Source of the DNA: Ophiodon elongatus
Lineage: Eukaryota; Chordata; Actinopteri; Perciformes; Hexagrammidae
Direction of reading: 5' to 3'
Assembly (NCBI GenBank): GCA_016806645.1
Contig: JACSYO010001709.1
Location: 234,501 to 298,500, forward strand
Length of the DNA stretch: 64,000 nucleotides
Shown: one piece after another, positions 60,430 through 64,000 of the stretch
Position numbering within the stretch: position 1 is the first letter of the stretch
Layout: the number at the start of each line of letters is the position of its first letter
Made by a program: the position numbers and the translations under genes
Notes under the pieces: model-generated
The model's input: the letters and a program-made list of their open reading frames with translations, nothing else
Told to the model about the DNA's origin: nothing
Databases searched by the model: none

Positions 60430-61836
60430 ACTCAAGAATGAAAATCCTCAGAAAAATGAAATCCTGTACCTGTACCCTGGACCCCATTCCCACTGCTCTG
60501 CTCAAGTCACATATCCCCACTCTCAGTCCTTTCATCACCAAAGTTGTTAACCTTTCCCTTCAGTCTGGCTGTGTACCAGCTGCTCTCAAGGTTGCTGTCA
60601 TCCATCCCCTTCTCAAGAAGCCCACCCTGGACCAGAAGGTTTTAGCCAACTATAGGCCTATCTCCAACCTTGCCTTCCTGTCCAAGGTGTTAGAGAAGGT
60701 AGTTGCTTCTCAACTTCAGGACCACCTCAAACACAACAACTTGTTTGAAAAGTTTTCAGTCAGGATTTCGTTCAGCCCACAGCACTGAAACAGCTTTGCT
60801 CAGGGTTATGAATGCCCTGCTGATGACAGCCGATGCAGGATCACCCTCACTCCTCATCCTCCTGGATCTGACTGCTGCATTTGACACAGTGGATCACACT
60901 ATCCTCCTAGAGCGCCTCCACACCACCATCGGACTATCAGACTCTGCACTCAAATGGTTTCAGTCCTACCTTTCTTGCAGAACTGAATATGTCTAACTGG
61001 GAAGATGCAAGTCCAGACTGCTTCCTGTCTCCTGTGGTGTTCCGCAAGGGTCGGTCCTCGGCTCCTTCCTCTTCATTATTTACATGCTCCCCCTCGGTCG
61101 TGTCATCAGCAGACATAGGATGTCCTTCCACTGTTATGCTGACGACACACAGCTGTTATGCTGACGACACACAGCTCTACATCAAAACTGCCCCAAGCCC
61201 CTCTGCAGCCATGTCATGTCTCACCGACTGTCTTGGGGAGATAAAGGCATGGATGAGCAACAACTTTCTCCAGTTAAACAGTAGCAAAAACAAAGCCCTC
61301 CTTGTTGGCACTCCACACCAGGTTCAGTCATCCTTCATAACTCATCTCACATTTGACGGTCAGGTCATACCCCTCTCCTCCACAGTCACCAATCTGGGAG
61401 TTAGGTTTGACCTTTAATGACCACCTGTGCAAAACCTCCTTTTATCATTTCAAAAACATCTCCAAACTCCGCCCCGCTTTAACCCTGTCAGATGCAGAGA
61501 AGCTCGTCCATGCCTTTATCTCCTCAAGGCTAGACTACTGTAATTCACTCTTTACTCTCCACTGGGATCACTGGCAAGAACATCCAGAAACTGCAATACA
61601 TTCAAAACAGCGCTGCCAGGATCCTGATGAGAGTCCGGAAATATGAGCACATAACACCCATCCTACACTCACTACACTGGCTCCCTGTCTCATTCCGGAT
61701 TGACTACAAAGTCCTACTACTCACCCATAAATGCATAAATGGACATCCCTACCTACAAGAACTCATTACTCCCCAAACCTCCACCCGCACCCTCAGATCT
61801 ACAAACAGCTCGCTCCTTCGGGTCCCCAATAAATAG
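60430..61836 (+). pseudogene. L2-like LINE reverse transcriptase, broken and truncated
   Basis: The frames concatenate into a non-LTR reverse transcriptase: DPIPTALLKSHIPTLSPFIT, HPLLKKPTLDQKVLANYRPI, GFRSAHSTETALLRV, LLDLTAAFDTVDHTILLERL, GVPQGSVLG, YADD, NFLQLNSSKNKALLVGTP and RLDYCNSLF followed by SLHWLPVSFRIDYKVLLLTH. Breaks: frameshift near 60755, in-frame TAA near 60994, a 22-bp duplication over YADD at 61131-61174 and a shift near 61415. The endonuclease part is absent, as is the usual 3' end after TPQTSTRTLRS. Family knowledge places this motif set in the L2/CR1 group. Confidence 0.88.
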
Positions 61837-62740
61837 GAGCTCAGATATAGCACATGACGGTTTCACTAAAAGGCTGCCAGCGGTGCGAGACGTTACATGA
61901 CCCAAAGGGACCGGAGAGACGGAGAGACGGAGAGACGGAGAGACGGAGGGATGGACAGACGGACGTCTCGCATGCTTACAGGAAGTTGGAGAGTCGGCCT
62001 GTAAGTCACAGCGGGTATTGGAGGAGAGATGAGAGGATGTGGAGGGGAGAGAGTCAAGATGCCATGAGATAATAGGAGAGGAGGAGGAGGAGGAGGATGA
62101 GGAGGAGGGTAAGTTTCCTCCCCAGGGGAGACGTCGACCTGTCAGAGTAAATGTCTCCTCTGCAGGGAGATAAAATCATATTCAAAAGATCAAGCGCTTT
62201 AAATCCCGACCAGCTCTTCTGTTTGAAGAACCTTGAAGGAGACGAAGGAGGAGGATTATTAGCTCTTCATCAGCAAACTCCTCCTGACAGATTCTGGGGT
62301 TTCACACTCATGTTTGAACATGCTATAATCAGAGTACTGAGAGGAAAAATAGTATTCTTTTACTGACGTACCAGAATACAACAAAAGTATTACAGGCACA
62401 AAGTACAGGGGGTATATAGAGAGTACACAAAGTATACACTAAATAATACGTTTATTTCGACTTTTGCTAAATTTCCAACATTTGTTTTAGGGATTAAATT
62501 AGCTTTTGGGGGAAAGAAAATCCTGTTTTTTACTTGGGGCCTTTTCACGCCAGAAGGCTGAACTAATTTGTTACATTGTATACAAATGTTTTTGGAAGTT
62601 TTGGTTTCACATTGCAATGAGGCGAGTGCACTAAAGAGCTCGACATGACATACCTACGTTCTGCTGTCGTCACCTCCGTACGTCTCTCCATACTTGACTA
62701 TGATTGGTTTAAATGTTGATATTGTCGGAATGTTGTCCAA
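61837..62740. other. Noncoding with short tandem repeats
   Basis: (GGAGAGAC)4 at 61913-61947 and (GGA)n at 62077-62107. No gene recognised. Confidence 0.6.
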
Positions 62741-63218
62741 CCAGGAGGCAACCTCCGCTTCTGCCGAGTGAAGCCGATGCGGAAGAGTCTTAAAACTATC
62801 ATTCTCTCTACTGACCATCAGGGGGCGACTCCTCTGATTGTATAGAAGTCTATGAGAAAATGACTCTACTTCTCTTTTGATTTATTCCCTCAGTAAACAT
62901 TGTAAACATGAGTTTATGGTCTCAATCTCTAGTTTCAAGTCTTCTTCAATACAGCATGAAGTTCATTTAGTAAATTATGGTCCATTTAGAGTCAAACAGA
63001 CCATAAAGCAGAGTATGCTTTTGGGCGGGGCTACTGTGATTGACAGGTCGCTACCAGAGACGTATACAGAGTTTCTACGTCACTTCACCGTATTCCTAAT
63101 ATGGTAACTTATGTTCATTGTTAGCAAAAACTACATGACGACGGCCGTATTCCAAGATGTTGCAAACCAATGAGTGACGTCCCCATGACGACGTCCACTT
63201 CTTATATACAGTCCATGG
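62741..63218 (+). repeat. 480-bp interspersed repeat family, copy H (full length)
   Basis: Runs from CCAGGAGGCAACCTCCGCTT to CTTATATACAGTCCATGG with all internal blocks and a small loss near 63140. Confidence 0.9.
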
Positions 63219-63726
63219 TTTCCACATGCAGCACCTCAGACACACCACACCACATTTAAAAAATTGCAGTTATTAAAACAGAGGTTTTCGGATGCTTCAC
63301 ACCAATCCTTCTAGCTGACTTAATATGGAATATTTCCAAATAACAGTTTCACCATGAAAATCAGGACACGATTCAGACCAGCAGAGTTTCAGACCAACGC
63401 TTCCACTAAAACTCTGACAAAAAGAGTGCACATCAATGTGACTGCTGTTCTGCCATATAAGTTTTAGTTTTGACCTTTGCAATTATTCCGTTTTGTATGT
63501 CAAGCAACATTTCCTGTGTTTCTTGTCCGATTTTCTTTTAATCATAGCTGCAAACACAAGTTCACGCATTGATCAACCACCAACAAACACACACTTACAC
63601 ACCTGCTGGAAGCCTGCTCCCATTGGCTGAACCCAGAGGTGGGTGTGGTATTGATCAGAAACACCAGCAGCAATTATATGACTTCACACTGAGCCTGGAG
63701 CTCATCACTATTCACTGTAGAGAACA
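63219..63726. other. No feature recognised
   Basis: AT-rich noncoding sequence. Confidence 0.45.
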
Positions 63727-63730
63727 CACA

Positions 63731-63797
<67 letters not shown>
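63727..63797. repeat. (CA)n microsatellite
   Basis: Array with one CGCG interruption at its left end. Confidence 0.96.
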
Positions 63798-63801
<4 letters not shown>

Positions 63802-64000
63802 GTCACTCTTTGATTAATGCTAATTTGTGTGTGTGGATGTGGAGCGCCTTAATCCTCCTCTCTAATTGGTCTTTCATTATGGCTGAGGGGAAATCAGGAG
63901 GGCGTGTCCGTGGCCCTTCGTTAAGGTGGTGTCACCGTGGTTACCGCGGCTCAATGTGAATGGATGAGGCGACCGGAAGGACACCGCAACCGGGGAGACA

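Overview
This is a nuclear window from a ray-finned (probably percomorph) fish. The signs are spliced vertebrate genes with compact exons, very dense (CA/TG)n microsatellites, and interspersed repeats of teleost type. No prokaryotic, viral or organellar gene was recognised. Almost every long open frame outside the two genes below is a translated microsatellite, a minisatellite or an antisense shadow.

Two protein genes are supported, arranged head to head. (1) patj (InaD-like, Crumbs-complex scaffold) is on the minus strand. Nineteen coding exons can be placed from 42663 down to 5691. They join in phase into 869 codons covering the N-terminal L27 domain and PDZ1 to PDZ5. PDZ6-10 and the C-terminus must lie to the left, outside the window. 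(2) tm2d1 (TM2 domain containing 1) is on the plus strand, with six exons from 47602 to 52935 giving a complete 197-residue protein. The same two genes are neighbours in human, which supports both calls. Patj organises apical polarity and tight junctions. Tm2d1 is a small two-pass membrane protein, so no shared pathway is implied.

Layout: 1-5567 is gene-poor, with a 20-bp minisatellite at 1.56-2.31 kb and purine-rich tracts. 5.7-6.1 kb holds the last two patj exons in view. 6.1-16.9 kb is a repeat-filled patj intron. 16.9-28.8 kb holds most patj exons (PDZ2 to the start of PDZ5). 28.8-38.5 kb is a second large intron containing a Harbinger-type MITE and a LINE scrap. 38.5-42.7 kb holds L27 and PDZ1. 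42.7-47.6 kb is the intergenic or 5'-noncoding region with a GC-richer probable patj promoter. 47.6-52.9 kb is tm2d1. 52.9-64 kb is its probable 3' UTR, then repeats, a long polypurine tract and a broken L2-like LINE.

The most interesting observations concern splicing. tm2d1 intron 1 looks like a U12-type intron with the rare AT-AT termini. Two patj introns have an (AC)n array just after the 5' splice site and a (GT)n array just before the 3' splice site, a layout that could pair the intron ends in the pre-mRNA. A probable extra 42-codon patj exon is enclosed by complementary microsatellites. The repeats include eight copies of one roughly 480-bp family, a Harbinger MITE with 19-bp inverted ends and a TAA target duplication, and a LINE whose catalytic YADD motif is hit by a 22-bp tandem duplication.
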